A stretch of DNA of 64,000 nucleotides, taken from contig JARUPZ010000021.1 in the NCBI GenBank assembly GCA_031213475.1, forward strand, positions 7,633,420 to 7,697,419. Direction: 5' to 3'. Shown here in pieces: positions 54,126 through 64,000 of this stretch. The notes beneath the pieces were generated by a model. That model was not told the origin of the DNA. It was given only the letters and a program-made list of their open reading frames with translations, and made no database searches. Position numbers and translations under genes: made by a program. This stretch comes from Nereocystis luetkeana. Its lineage: Eukaryota; Sar; Phaeophyceae; Laminariales; Laminariaceae. Numbering within the stretch: the stretch's first letter is position 1; the number at the start of each line of letters is the position of its first letter.

Positions 54126-55031
54126 TGGAGGACAGCGACTGTGGAGATCCTGTTCTAGTGATGTAGGAGCGGGAGGGATAGGTCGGGGCGAAAGACAGTG
54201 GGAGCATTTTTGTTTTTCATTTTTTTAGTCTGAAACTGTCTACCATATAATATTTGCTCGACCGCATCTGTACCAACCCGCGCTTTCAACACACAACGCT
54301 TATCACCGCCAATGATTCCTCGCCTCACAGGGCAGGATCCCAATTTCGTGTTGAAAAAATGTCATGAAATGGTTCAGGCTCTCACGTCTCGAGCGAGAAC
54401 TCCGGCCACACAGCATCAACGACTCTCAACTTCAGTCGCGACCACCTCGGAGCAGTGGATCATACCGCCTCGAAGAGTTGAGTTCATTTTGAGCACTGTG
54501 CGGCGAGGAATCGGCGGCGGCGGAGGTTGTTGGGTGTTAAACGCACAGGTATTTATGTTTTTATGCTCGGGCTGTCATCGGAAATGGCTGATACCTACCG
54601 ACGCCAATACTGGACAATGACGAGAAATATTTTTTTTTTTCGTGTTTCGACTGCCGTATGAATCAGTCTTCCTAAATCGTTTTTTCTTGTTTTTCATCCA
54701 CACACCCTACAGGGCACACGACAGATTTCCTTTTTTTCTTATTTTTTTCTATACTTATTTCCCCTTCGATTTGTGTTTTCTTCGTTCCAGTTTGTTTCGT
54801 GGGTTTCTTTTGTTTTCTTTCTTTCAGAGAATACGTACCAGGTAGTACCTATGTTATGGGTGTATGTATGTCGTGCCTGTAGTATTATGATGTTGTTCTC
54901 ACATTCATTGTTTCCTCTCAGAACGAACGGAGGAGCCCGTCGTCACACAAAAGTGCTGGAGCCATAGGAAGATCCGAAAAAAAAAAAAAAAACACTAAAA
55001 CGAAATTTTGTTTCCTAATAATACAAGAGAC
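54126..55031. other. No confident gene; T-rich repeat-like DNA
   Basis: A 102-codon plus frame (54,312-54,620) starts at an ATG but has no recognised domain. From 54,630 to 54,900 the DNA resembles the T-rich arm at 56,740-57,190 (GTATGTCGTGCCTG block). Confidence 0.35.
54925..54999 (+). repeat. A-tailed repeat end, also at 63,950-64,000
   Basis: GTCACACAAAAGTGCTGGAGC then CATAGGAAGATCCG and about 16 A. The reverse complement recurs at the right edge of the window. It resembles the 3' end of a second tRNA-like SINE type (GCTCGAGCCCTAGG there). Confidence 0.5.
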
Positions 55032-55142
55032 GATGAAGGCGCACAGCCTGCTATGTGACCCCGGATCTGAGTTACGAGTTGGAAGTAGAGAAAGAAGAAG
55101 ATGTGTGAAGATAATAAATGGGATAAAGAAAAAAAAAAAAAC
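55032..55142 (+). mobile_element. SINE (family S), copy 3, 3' part
   Basis: Contains TGTGACCCCGGATCTGAGTT, AAGAAGATGTGTGAAGATAA and a poly(A) tail. It is a 5'-truncated copy in plus orientation. Confidence 0.75.
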
Positions 55143-55207
55143 TCACACACACACTATGAATTAGTGTGCGAACTAAACTATTGATATTGATAATAAATAT
55201 TCATTGT

Positions 55208-55554
55208 AGCCGGTCGCCCCGGCGGTTCAAGTGGTTAACCTCGAATTCTACCTTTGTTTCAGTTCTGGATTCGAGCCCCAGGTGGGTCGGACATTTGACT
55301 TTATTTGCAAAAATGAAAATAAATAGGATTTAATCGTTGAGAGCGCCTTGCAGCGTGGGTAGGCACAATTCGATGCGTCGACGAGGGAAGAAAATGCTGA
55401 AATGTTCTCGCGATAAAAATGAAGGCAGTTACCTTAGCGGGTAGGGGTTAGAAGAGCCTACTACTATGTGACCCCGGATCTGAGTTACGAGTTGGAAGGA
55501 GAGAGAGAAGAAGATGGGCGAAGATAATAAACAGGATGATAAGCAAAAAAAAAA
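55208..55554 (+). mobile_element. Near full-length tRNA-derived SINE (family S), copy 4
   Basis: The first about 75 bases are tRNA-like: an A-box-like TTCAAGTGGTTAACC (55,226-55,240) and a B box GGATTCGAGCC (55,267-55,277), the internal promoter of RNA polymerase III. A tRNA-unrelated body follows (GAGAGCGCCTTGCAGCG, TATGTGACCCCGGATCTGAG), then a purine-rich end and an A-rich tail. At about 347 bp it defines the family. Confidence 0.8.
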
Positions 55555-55625
55555 GAATGGTAATAATAACATCGACGCGAGTGAGTATATATTATATACC
55601 TGGTATATATATATATTTATTTTGC

Positions 55626-55811
55626 TCATCATCCCGTTTATTATCTTCGCACATCTTCTTCTCTCTCTCCTTACAACTCGTAACTCAGATCCGGGGTCAC
55701 ATAGCAGGCTCTTCTCCCCCCTTCCCGCTACGGTACGTGCCTTCATTTTTCATCACGAGAAGATTTCAGCCTTTTCTACCCTCGTCGACTCGCATCAAAT
55801 TGTGCCTACCC
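55626..55811 (-). mobile_element. SINE (family S), copy 5
   Basis: Minus-oriented 3' part, sharing CGTAACTCAGATCCGGGGTC and TACGGTACGTGCCTTCATTT with the other copies. Head-to-head with copy 4. Confidence 0.75.
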
Positions 55812-56142
55812 CCTAACTCTTCCTAGAGTTCGCCCTAACTAACAAACTCGTGGCTTCTGACTACATATACCGCGGCGGTTTCTGCTGGGTGTTAGGCCTG
55901 CATCGTACGGAACGCGCGATATAGTTGTGAACACAGAGAGGGGCATGCGTGCTGTCTGAGGTGCACTGTCAGAGCGACGAGTCGCGGACATGTAGAGAAA
56001 AAGGAGCAATCGAACCAAATACCCCCTCACAAATATCGACGACTGCGACCTCTTCCCGAACTGTCTGACCCAAAAGGTGTAGCATTGCTATTGAGAATAC
56101 GCGTATGATACAACGTCCCTGCTTATAATAGGCGGGTCACCA

Positions 56143-56368
56143 TTTTTCTTTTCTTTTTTCTCGTCCTATTTATTATCTTCGCCCATCTTCTTCTCTCTCT
56201 CCTTCCAACTCGTAACTCAGGTCCGGGGTCACATAGCAGGCTCTTCTCCCCCCTTCCGCTACGGTACGTGCCTTCATATTTTATCGCGAGAAGAGTTCAG
56301 CCTTTTCTTTCCTCGTCGACTCGCATCGAATTGTGCCTACCCACGCTGCAAGGCGCTCTCAACAATTA
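56143..56368 (-). mobile_element. SINE (family S), copy 6
   Basis: Minus-oriented copy with the TACGGTACGTGCCTTCATAT block and ending in AAGGCGCTCTCAACAATT. The 330 bases between copies 5 and 6 hold no gene that I can see. Confidence 0.75.
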
Positions 56369-56949
56369 TCATAGAGGGTATATGCGGGTTGGTCTTTTTC
56401 CCATTAAACCATTCTTTCTACCCGTCGACATCCAGCACAACCAGTGTCCCTGACGATTCTTTAATCCTACTCTTACATATTTATAGAACGAAGAAATGTG
56501 GTTTTGTGGTCATGAAGCTATGACACAAATGTACTACGTTGCCACGTCAGACTATGCGGGCAATGATGACGAGCCTGCTTTGCTTTTTTCATATCGCCTG
56601 TGACGCCGAGGGGCTGGGCATAACTGACGAACGCAGAAGGCAGACAGCAGTCAAGGCAGTAAGATACCAGGCGGACTAGCTGGGAGAACCGGGCTATGGC
56701 ACCCGTACCACAAACTGCTGCCGCGACCTGGAGTATGCTTTGTTATTTGATTTGCCTGTTATTTTCACTTCGTTTAGTCTTTATCTGTTTAGAAGTAACT
56801 GGTTCCTGCAATTGTTTTCATTTTTATGTCCTTTTCAAATTGTCTTCTGTGTGTTTAATTTTTCTTTACTTCTTTTCGTTTCTGTTTCATAGAATGTGAA
56901 TGTCGTGCCTGTCGTATCATAGCCTCTACGATGACATGTTTGAGTATTT
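56369..56949. other. Fragments of the LINE 3'-region repeats
   Basis: TACCCGTCGACATCCAGCAC near 56,418 and a segment at 56,590-56,730 (GAGGGGCTGGGCATA, inverted) match parts of 57,385-58,760 and 61,830-62,000. No gene. Confidence 0.45.
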
Positions 56950-57830
56950 TATTTTCATTAAACCGTTTTGTTTCTACACATTCAAGTGTTGGCCAGCTCG
57001 CCTGCGGGGGGGGGGGCACGACAGATTGTTTCTCTTAGATTTTGCTTTCATTTTTCTTCTTTTTCTTTTTCGATGTGTCTACCTTGTTTTTGTTTTCTCT
57101 TTGATTGTTTCTTTTTGTTTCACTATTTCATAGATTGCGTATGTCGTGCCTGTCGTATCTAGTATGATGACATGGCTTTGCATTGCCCATTGCAGTTCAC
57201 ACTGCACACGTGGCAACGTAGTATCTCTGTGGCGTAGCTTTGTGACCACAGAACTTGTATCTCTTCTATTACGGCGGACCATAGTTAATAGGACCTGTCG
57301 TATACATAAAAACCTATGTATTTAACCATTTCTACTAACAATATTTGGTCCTATTAACTATGGTCCCCCGTAATAGGATTGAAGAATCGGCACGGACACT
57401 GGTTGTGCTGGATGTCGACGGGTAGAAAGAACGGTTTAATGTGAAGAACACACACACACATGGACATCCAGCACAACCAGTGTTCGTGCCGATTCTCCTA
57501 CCAATAGAAGAGATGCATGTTCTGAGGTCACCAAGCTACGCCATAGAGATACTACGTTGCCACGTATGCAGTAAACACAGCAGTGGGCAATGCAAAACAA
57601 TGTCATCATACTAGATACGACAGGCACGACATACATATTCTATGAAATAGAGAAACAAAAAGAAACAATCAAAGAGAAAAAAAACAAAAAAGACAAATCG
57701 AAAGAGAAAAACAAAAAAGGAAAGGAAAAATAGAAGAACCAATCTGCCGCCCCCCACCCCCCTCGCAGGCGGGGTGGCCAACACTTGAAAAAGAACAAGC
57801 TCGATAAAAAAAGAAACAAATAGCAAAAAC
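56950..57830. repeat. Large inverted repeat with short centre
   Basis: The left arm (about 56,950-57,416, excluding the MITE) and right arm (about 57,462-57,830) are inverted copies. GCACGGACACTGGTTGTGCT is opposed to its complement near 57,470-57,492. CGACAGGCACGACATAC is opposed to GTATGTCGTGCCTGTCG, and CAAGTGTTGGCCA to TGGCCAACACTTG. The loop of about 45 bases holds an (AC)n run. Arms are imperfect. Confidence 0.75.
57267..57375 (+). mobile_element. 109-bp MITE (family M1), copy 4
   Basis: Inserted in the left arm of the inverted repeat. The corresponding place in the right arm (57,500-57,515) lacks it and has a single TA (CTCTTCTATTGG when reverse-complemented). That provides an empty site and confirms the element ends and TA target. 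Confidence 0.9.
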
Positions 57831-57903
57831 ACGACTACTTGTAAACAGAGTAAGATAAAGAACCAAGGAAAAAATAGCAAAGGGACAATAATAGGCAGAC
57901 TAA

Positions 57904-58377
57904 GGTTCATTCTTATCGGAGAACGTTTTTTCCATAATATCCAAAGTTTGGAAGTAGTTTGACATATGTATCAATATACGGAGGCCTTCGGTCACTATTC
58001 GGGATATTCTCCAGAACCAAAAATGTCAAGTTGGTTAAAACATTCCAATATTTGGAAAAAAAACAGGAAATATGGAAGATTAAAAAATTGCGCGAAGAAA
58101 ATGTCGTGAATTTGGAAAAAAAAGCTCTCTCATTCTTAACGGAGAGCGTTTTTCCCAAAATTTACGAAGTTCGGAAATAGTTGGACATATATATGTATCA
58201 ATATACGGAGGCGCTCGGTCACTATTATTCGTGAAATTCTCCAGAAGAACCAAAAATATCAAGTTCGTCAACAATCCAACATTTGGGAAAAAAAAACAGG
58301 AAAATATGGAAGATCGAAATTTGCGAGAAAAAAATGTAGTAAATTTGTAAAAAGAAGCTCTCCGATAAGAATGACCC
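57904..58377 (+). mobile_element. Dimeric MITE (family M2), 474 bp
   Basis: Outer ends GGTTCATTCTTATCGGAGAA and CTCTCCGATAAGAATGACCC are inverted repeats, flanked by TAA on both sides (57,901-57,903 and 58,378-58,380). A third terminus-like block (CTCATTCTTAACGGAGAGCG) lies near 58,127, where a second unit starts. Both units carry ATCAATATACGGAGGC. The element is two monomers fused head to tail. Confidence 0.7.
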
Positions 58378-58380
58378 TAA

Positions 58381-59059
58381 TATAAAGCCCCATAGCACTC
58401 TCCAGGTGGGCAGCAGTTTGTGGTACGAGTAGTATAGCAAGGTTCTCCATGTTAATCCGCCTGGTACCTTCTGCCGTCTCCGCCCTGCATTCGTCAACTA
58501 TGCCCAGCCCCTTGGCGTCAGACCATACGAACCAAGGAAATATTAACTATTAATAAGGGAAGATAACAGGCAGACCAAAGCCCAAAGTACTCTCCAGGTG
58601 GCGGCAGCAGTTCGTGGTACGAGTAGTATCGCAAGGTTCTCTCCGCTAATCCGCCTGGTACCTTGCTACCCAGGCTTCCGTCTCCGCCCTGCGTGCGTCA
58701 GCTAAGCCCAGCCCCTTGGCGTAAGACAATGCGAAACGAGCAGAGCAGGTTCGTCATCCAACCACGCCGCTCGATTCCTTCAACACCGCTTATCAACCAA
58801 AAAAGAAAGAGGAAGAGAAAAAATGAAAATCACGGAGAATCAGCGCAAGAAAGAAAAAAACAAAACAACAAGAGAAGCTAAGGGAAGACCATGTTCGAAA
58901 CAGCTGTACCAATTAATTGGTGGCACTGGTAGTATGGTCATGTTTTACTTTCAAATCGGCTCGGTGCCTTGCTACCCTGTCTGCCATCTCTTTTCTACTT
59001 TCGTCTCCCGCAATTTCCCTTCTAGTCCTCCTGTTCCCCCCACTCTCCGCATTCCCTTG
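58381..59059 (-). repeat. LINE 3'-region module repeats
   Basis: Two copies of a module (ACTCTCCAGGTGG, GTGGTACGAGTAGTAT, ATCCGCCTGGTACCTT, CAGCCCCTTGGCGT) lie at about 58,390-58,525 and 58,580-58,735. A third, more diverged copy lies at 61,830-61,970. They stand next to LINE coding remnants in both places and so probably belong to the LINE 3' region. Confidence 0.5.
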
Positions 59060-61405
59060 GTCGGGTTATCGGCCACTTCTCCTCTTAATACTTGCCCCCC
59101 CCCCTCCCCCATTCCCTTGGACACCATCCACGGCGGATGCGCGGTGCCGCCTACTCATGTCAGCCTCAGTCTTGTGCCACCTGACCAGGAACCGTTCGGC
59201 TGCTTCAAGGATCCCCCGGTACCACTTCCCCGCCTTTTTGGCTGCAGTGGACCACAACGCAGTCTCCATTCCAAACACCAAGGGGGCAACTTCCATTGAT
59301 CCTTCGGTGGCTCGGAACTTCCTAAGGTCTTCGACTATGCATCTATGCCAAGTCTTACACTGTCCGCCTGGTCTCGGGTTCTTGCCACCAGCTATCGTCC
59401 CGAACATTACCCGACTGGGTAATCGCTCCTAGCTTTGCCGTGCCACGCCCCCCGCATAGACGATCCGCCTTTTACGAATGGTCGTTGAGATGCTCTCGCA
59501 ACGTCTCATCTTGAAGGCCTTCGCGTACGAGAGGTGGCATGGTCAGTACGTAGTCGGCGCTGGAAGCCAATGACTCGAAACAGGACTTGGTGGTGAGCCG
59601 TTCGAAGCTTGGCAAAGTGTTCCGCTCAGAGGGTCCACGTCACACGCCCGTACAGCAGTGTCTGAATCACCTCGGCCTTCTGCATTCGGACTGTAAGACT
59701 AAGGTGGGTGGTCGTCTTATCATACAACTCCGGGCCGAACGGTTTGAGGCATGCTCGCACGAGGCGGATCCGTCGGTCGATTTCGAGTGAGAGGTCAGCG
59801 TTTTCGTGGATATTGCCGCGTAAGTATAAGAACTGGGTCGTCTGCTCATACCTCTGGCCTGCTGCTTCCAAGACGAGCGGTGGTGCGAGGGTTGTCTCGT
59901 CTGGTGTTTGTAGGAGCATTGTCTCTGTCTTCATTTCCGACACCGTGGGGCCTGCTGCTTCGAAGACAGTAACGATGACTGTTATCATTTTCGCGAGCCC
60001 TTCAGCCGACTTCGAGACTGACAATGCCTGCATCATCGGCGTACAACATGCCCCATACAGCCCGTCGCACGCACGACAACGGCTCCTGCTTTTCTGTTCG
60101 AACTACTCCGGACCAGCATCACTGAGTTGGACCAACTCCCATATGACGGCTTCGTCTTGGCTGAAGAGTACCAGTACGACGTGTAACGCAGCAGCGAAGA
60201 ATACGTTGAACAGTAACGGTGATAGTACACAGACTTGCCGCAGCCCCTGCGTGACATCAAGCCATTCCGCGTGCTTGCCGTCGTCAGTACGCACGCGAGC
60301 CCGCATGCCATCGTGGAAATTACGGATAATTCTCAGCATCTTCGGTTGGTACGCCAAAGCGTGTGAGTACCTACAATGACAGCTCTCGGTCGACAGAGTC
60401 GTACGCTTTCTGCAGATCAATGAAGCACACGTACACGGGGATTTCCCTCTTTCGTCGGAGCTCTTGCAACCGGCGCACGCCGCACAGCATATATATCAAT
60501 CGTTGATCGTGCGGGGCAGAAGCCGCACTGATCCTCAGGGAGTAGTTCCTCGGTCTCGCAGTAGTAGTTGCTGAGGCGGGGCGCGACGAGTTTCAACAAC
60601 ACGTTACCTGCGTGGGTAACAAGCGAAATACCTCTGTGATTGTTGCAGTCAGTTCGGTCCTTCTTTTTGTGAAGGACCTTGATGATCGCATGTTTCCATT
60701 GTTGGGGGACTTCTCCTGTTAACCAAACATTGACACCACGGATGTTTCATCTTCAACCGACAATTTGGGCGGTCGCGGTGGCAGGGGGTCGATGATCGTG
60801 GGATCGAGTTTCAGTGACTTCGTGTACACGAGTTTGTGACAAAACCCCGCCCATCGTTCACGAATTCGCACCTTATCCCGTAAGAGCGTGTCACCCTCGT
60901 CCCTAATGAACTGTTCGCTCCTCGATTTAGTTACTTCCAATCCTACCTTGTAAAAGCATCTCTGGTCGTTGTTCGCTAGGAGTCGTTCGGTTTCGGCAAG
61001 GTACGCTTCGAAGCACACATGCAGTCCTGTGGCAATCACCTTCTGCAGGTGCGCACACGCATATCACAGGGTCTTCCACGCGGTGGTGTCCCGGGGGTGG
61101 GCACGCAAGAATTGTCCTGCATCTCCTCTCTCGCTGTTCATGCTGGTATTAATGCGGCGAAGGTTTCACCAGACACACACCACCCATGTATTTCTGCGGT
61201 TGACACGTGCAGGGGGTGGTACCTCTTTTTCGACCGCATCGATATTAGCCGCAGTTAAACACTCGACAATACCAGATGTACTACGGGGCTGGATAAGCCG
61301 GTTGAGAGTGGAAATGACCCTGGCGACTGCTCGTTTACGACACTTTGCATCGGACGTAAAAAGCTGCCAGTCGAACTCTCGGCGGTTCTCCGGTCTACGA
61401 AGAAC
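59060..61405 (-). pseudogene. Truncated LINE (non-LTR retrotransposon), copy A
   Basis: Reading leftward on the minus strand: a pre-RT region (REFDWQLFTSDAKCRKRAVA), then KLDPTIIDPLPPRPPKLS, an RT start ([18 protein letters not shown]), RT middle ([20 protein letters not shown]), catalytic box YADD (60,032-60,043), post-palm (KMITVIVTVFEAAGPTVSEM) and a C-terminal tail (SMEVAPLVFGMETALWSTAA). YADD is intact but a frame change follows within ten residues, and others break the rest. No endonuclease is present, so the copy is 5'-truncated at about 61,405. This is a typical non-LTR reverse transcriptase, not an LTR type. Confidence 0.85.
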
Positions 61406-62948
61406 ACACACACCCAACACACACAGCAGTAGTAGCGAGCAATGCAATGGTATGTCGTCATACTGGACACGACAGACACGGCATACACATTCTATGAAAT
61501 ACAAAAACAATAGGAAACAAAGAAAAACGAAAAAGCTAAAACAAAGAACACAAATCAAAGGAGAAAAATAAAAAAAGAAACAATAGAAGGAACAAACTGT
61601 CGTGCCCCCCCCGCTGGGGATGTGGCAGGCACTTAAAAAGAACCAGCTGGAAAAAAATAGAAAGATAAGAAAAACCCAATTTGTCGTGTCCCCTCCGCAG
61701 GGGATGTGGCAGACACTTCAAAAGAACAAGTATAAAAAAGATGAAAAAAAAAACCCACCACTACTTGTGAACACAGAGCAAGACCAAGAAAGAAAGGGAA
61801 AGTACCAGGCAAACCAAACCACGAAGCCCCCTCTAGGTCGCGGCATCAGTTGGTGGTAACGAGTAGCATAGCCTGGTTTTCCTTCGTTTTCTGCCTTGTA
61901 CGATGCTTCCCTTACTGTCGCCTCCGTCCTGCGTTCGTCGACTATATGCCCAGCCCCTCGTCGTCAGACAATACGAAACAAGTAAAGCAGGTTGGTCATT
62001 AACGCACCACACCACACGATACCTTCAATAAGTTATACACCACACGATCAATCGAAGCGGTAACTGAAATAAAATGAAAGTCTTTGACGATCAGCGCAAG
62101 GCAGGGAATACCTAAAGGAAGAGAAGACGAAGAAAGACCAAGTTCGAACCAGCTGCACCAGTTGGTGGAACTATTGATAGTGTTTTAGTCATGTTCTACG
62201 TTCTTTTTCGCGACATGCCGTGGCATGCCGTAGCACCACTTGCGGAACAACCTTCCGCGGCATCTTCCACAGCGTACCATGGACCCCTAACCCTAGCCTC
62301 AACAGCAAGCCTAACCCTAATCCTAACACTGACCCTAACGGATGGGGGGGAGATTGCCATGTCATTCCGCGAGGTTGCCGTGGAATGCCGTGACGGTCGC
62401 CGCGGAATTTGCCATGGTAGTACTCATGGCATGCCACGGCACCCACCACGGCGCCATGAAATATCAGGCCACTTAATCGGATGCCGTGGGGATGCCCTTG
62501 GATGCCATGGATAGCATCACGGCTATGCCACGAAATAATCAAGTAGTGTACATATATCCCCGTTTTTTGCCGCGGTAGACCACAGCGCGGTTGCAACTCC
62601 AAACACCAAGCGGACAAGTTCCGTTGACCCTTCGGTGGCTTGGAACTCCTTATAATCTTCGACTGTATGCATCTATGCCAAGTCTTGAAACTGCCCGCCA
62701 GGTCTCGGTTCTCCCCACCAGCCATCGAATCGAGCATTAGTACCAGACTAGGTAATCGCTCCTTTCTTTGCCGTGCCACCCCCCCCCGCAGACAACAGCC
62801 GTTGTTTACGATTGATCGTCTTGATGCTCTGGCGACGTGTCATCGTGAGGGCCTTCGCGTACGAGAGGGTGGCATGGTCAGAACGAAGTTTACGCTGGAA
62901 GCCAATTGCTCGCAACAGGAATTGGTGGTGACCCGTTCGCGGCTTGGC
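61406..62948 (-). mobile_element. Truncated LINE, copy B, with insertion
   Basis: 62,557-62,948 aligns with the C-terminal coding end of copy A (SMAGGENRDLAGSFKTWHRC versus TIAGGKNPRPGGQCKTWHRC). The 3'-region modules follow at 61,410-62,170, including CGTGCCCCCCCCGCTGGGGA and GTGTCCCCTCCGCAGGGGAT blocks that repeat each other. A foreign stretch, 62,190-62,540, separates the two parts. Copy A's truncated 5' end lies next to copy B's 3' end. Confidence 0.65.
62190..62540. repeat. Palindrome-rich stretch with telomere-like CCCTAA patch
   Basis: CCCTAACCCTAGCC, GCCTAACCCTAATCCTAAC and TGACCCTAACGG (62,284-62,342) form a degenerate CCCTAA patch of about 55 bases. On both sides GCCGTGG, CCACGGC, GCCATGG and GGCATGCC words are dense. 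The vocabulary resembles 14,925-15,600. Confidence 0.6.
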
Positions 62949-63159
62949 AATTATGTATGATGACATGGCATTGCGTTGTCTACTCTGCTGACTCATAAGA
63001 AAGACAGATGTATTCGAGTAGGGTAGTTTTGAGACCACATAAAAAATATAACAGACACTGGTTGTGCCGGAGGTCGACTGGTAGAAAGAACGCGTAGAAA
63101 ACGTTATACAAAACCGAAGCGAAAAGTTTCTTTTTAAATAATAACAAAAAATTAGAGGG
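62949..63159 (-). repeat. Further fragment of the LINE 3'-region repeat
   Basis: TATGATGACATGGCATTG and GACACTGGTTGTGCCGGA then GGTAGAAAGAACG match 57,160-57,435 with many differences. Confidence 0.45.
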
Positions 63160-63535
63160 TTACGTTCTGTAGGGTACCGACAGAACGATACCTGGGGTAA
63201 TTACTCGGGAAATTCCCTAGAGAGAACTTCTGCAAATTTTGTAAGACATTTTTAACCGTACCCGGAAGTTCTGTAGGTCAGGTTCTGTACGATCTTCATA
63301 CCCGTACCCGGACTTCTGCAAGTTCTGTACGCCCCGTTTCACAATACCCGGGGTAGCGGTACAACGTCTTTGTACCTGCCCGAAACTTCAGTGAGTTCTG
63401 TACGCCCGTGCCACAATACCCGGAACTTCCGTGAGTTCTTGAAGGGTTCTATACCCGTACCCGGAACTTCTGTAAGTTATATAAGACCTTCGACACAATA
63501 CCCGGGGTAGGGGTATACCCTTCATGGGGAATAAA
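63160..63535 (+). repeat. Degenerate tandem repeats with CCCGGAACTTCTG
   Basis: Words such as CCGTACCCGGAAGTTCTGTA, CAATACCCGGGGTAG and GGAACTTCTGTAAGTTAT recur about every 45-70 bases through the stretch, at least six times. No coding capacity is visible. Confidence 0.6.
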
Positions 63536-63949
63536 ACCTACTACGCAATTATCAGGGACGTGGTATCGTAACTGTCATGCACCTTTTTGTGTCAGACAAT
63601 CCAGGAAGAGATAGCGATCGTTGATATTCGTGTGGTAGTAAGGTGCGATTGCTCCTTTTTTCACTGCAAATCCGCGAGTCTTCACTCTGACAGCACTCCA
63701 GATAGCAGGCAAGTGTGTTATTTTTTCGTTTTCACGACTACCGTGCGTTTCGTACGGTGCAGGCAGCACTTCAGACAGCATCCGCTGTAGTCAGCAGCCA
63801 TGAGTTGGTTAGTGGTGGGAACAGGGGTACTCTATGTTATAGTTGAGAGGATATACCCGTGGCCATGTTAGTTCAGCTTGGACATTGGTTTTAGCTCGTG
63901 TGCGCGTTTTTCGTCTCGTGTATTTTGAGGCAGCCGAATTTTCGTTCAT
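63536..63949. other. No gene seen
   Basis: Short frames on both strands without motifs. Confidence 0.3.
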
Positions 63950-64000
63950 TTTTGTTTTTCGGATCTTCCTAGGGCTCGAGCACCTTTGTGTGACCACGGA
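63950..64000 (-). repeat. A-tailed repeat end, second copy, cut by the window edge
   Basis: GTTTTTCGGATCTTCCTAGG then GCTCGAGCACCTTTGTGTGAC is the reverse complement of 54,925-54,999 with a few changes. It continues beyond the window. Confidence 0.5.

Noticed and set aside
55208-55285. Possible functional tRNA gene
   Set aside because: A and B boxes are present, but no matching 7-bp acceptor stem is seen and the sequence continues into a repeated SINE body with an A tail.

Overview
The window looks like repeat-dominated nuclear DNA from a eukaryote. It has no bacterial operons, ribosome-binding-site-led genes, rRNA or CRISPR. It carries two Ty3/gypsy LTR retrotransposons, truncated non-LTR (LINE) copies, a tRNA-derived SINE family, two MITE families, an interstitial CCCTAA-type telomeric patch and several satellites. 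Decayed Cys-rich modules with CGTCGG / GCS / PGG spacing, together with the TTAGGG-type patch, remind me of photosynthetic stramenopiles such as brown algae. That placement rests on memory and is only a weak inference.

Layout. 1-12 kb: low-complexity or decayed DNA with at least seven broken pieces of one Cys-rich gene family, a 188/184-bp tandem duplication and one 109-bp MITE. 13-27 kb: a second MITE family, several decayed protein-coding stretches (clearest at 19.8-22.2 kb), pyrimidine-rich DNA and a dispersed repeat seen at 6.8, 24.5 and 25.6 kb. 27.4-28.3 kb: an unidentified 306-codon minus-strand frame. 28.6-35.1 kb: an old minus-strand Ty3/gypsy element with a broken reverse transcriptase. 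35.3-37.0 kb: GGCGGT repeats, an (AT)n run and a MITE.

37,035-51,478 is the centrepiece: a 14.4-kb Ty3/gypsy retrotransposon with two 494-bp LTRs that I read as identical. Its order is LTR, 3.1-kb leader, gag (CCHC zinc knuckle), one in-frame TGA, then an intact 2,428-codon pol. Pol runs Pro-rich linker, complete NADAR (YbiA/DUF1768-like) domain, retropepsin, reverse transcriptase, RNase H, Pro-rich linker, integrase (HHCC plus D,D35E), chromodomain, and a Trp-rich Tudor/PWWP-like tail. A NADAR enzyme inside a retrotransposon polyprotein is the most striking thing in the window. NADAR enzymes act on ADP-ribose-type N-glycosidic bonds, so it may be a captured accessory activity, for example counter-defence or nucleic-acid de-ADP-ribosylation.

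51.5-64 kb: two satellites, a SINE cluster (53.6-56.4 kb), a large inverted repeat interrupted by a MITE, a dimeric MITE, two 5'-truncated LINE copies on the minus strand, a telomere-like patch, and degenerate short tandem repeats. Apart from the young retroelement I see no clearly intact host gene. Most other open frames are either shadows in C-rich DNA or fragments of decayed genes.
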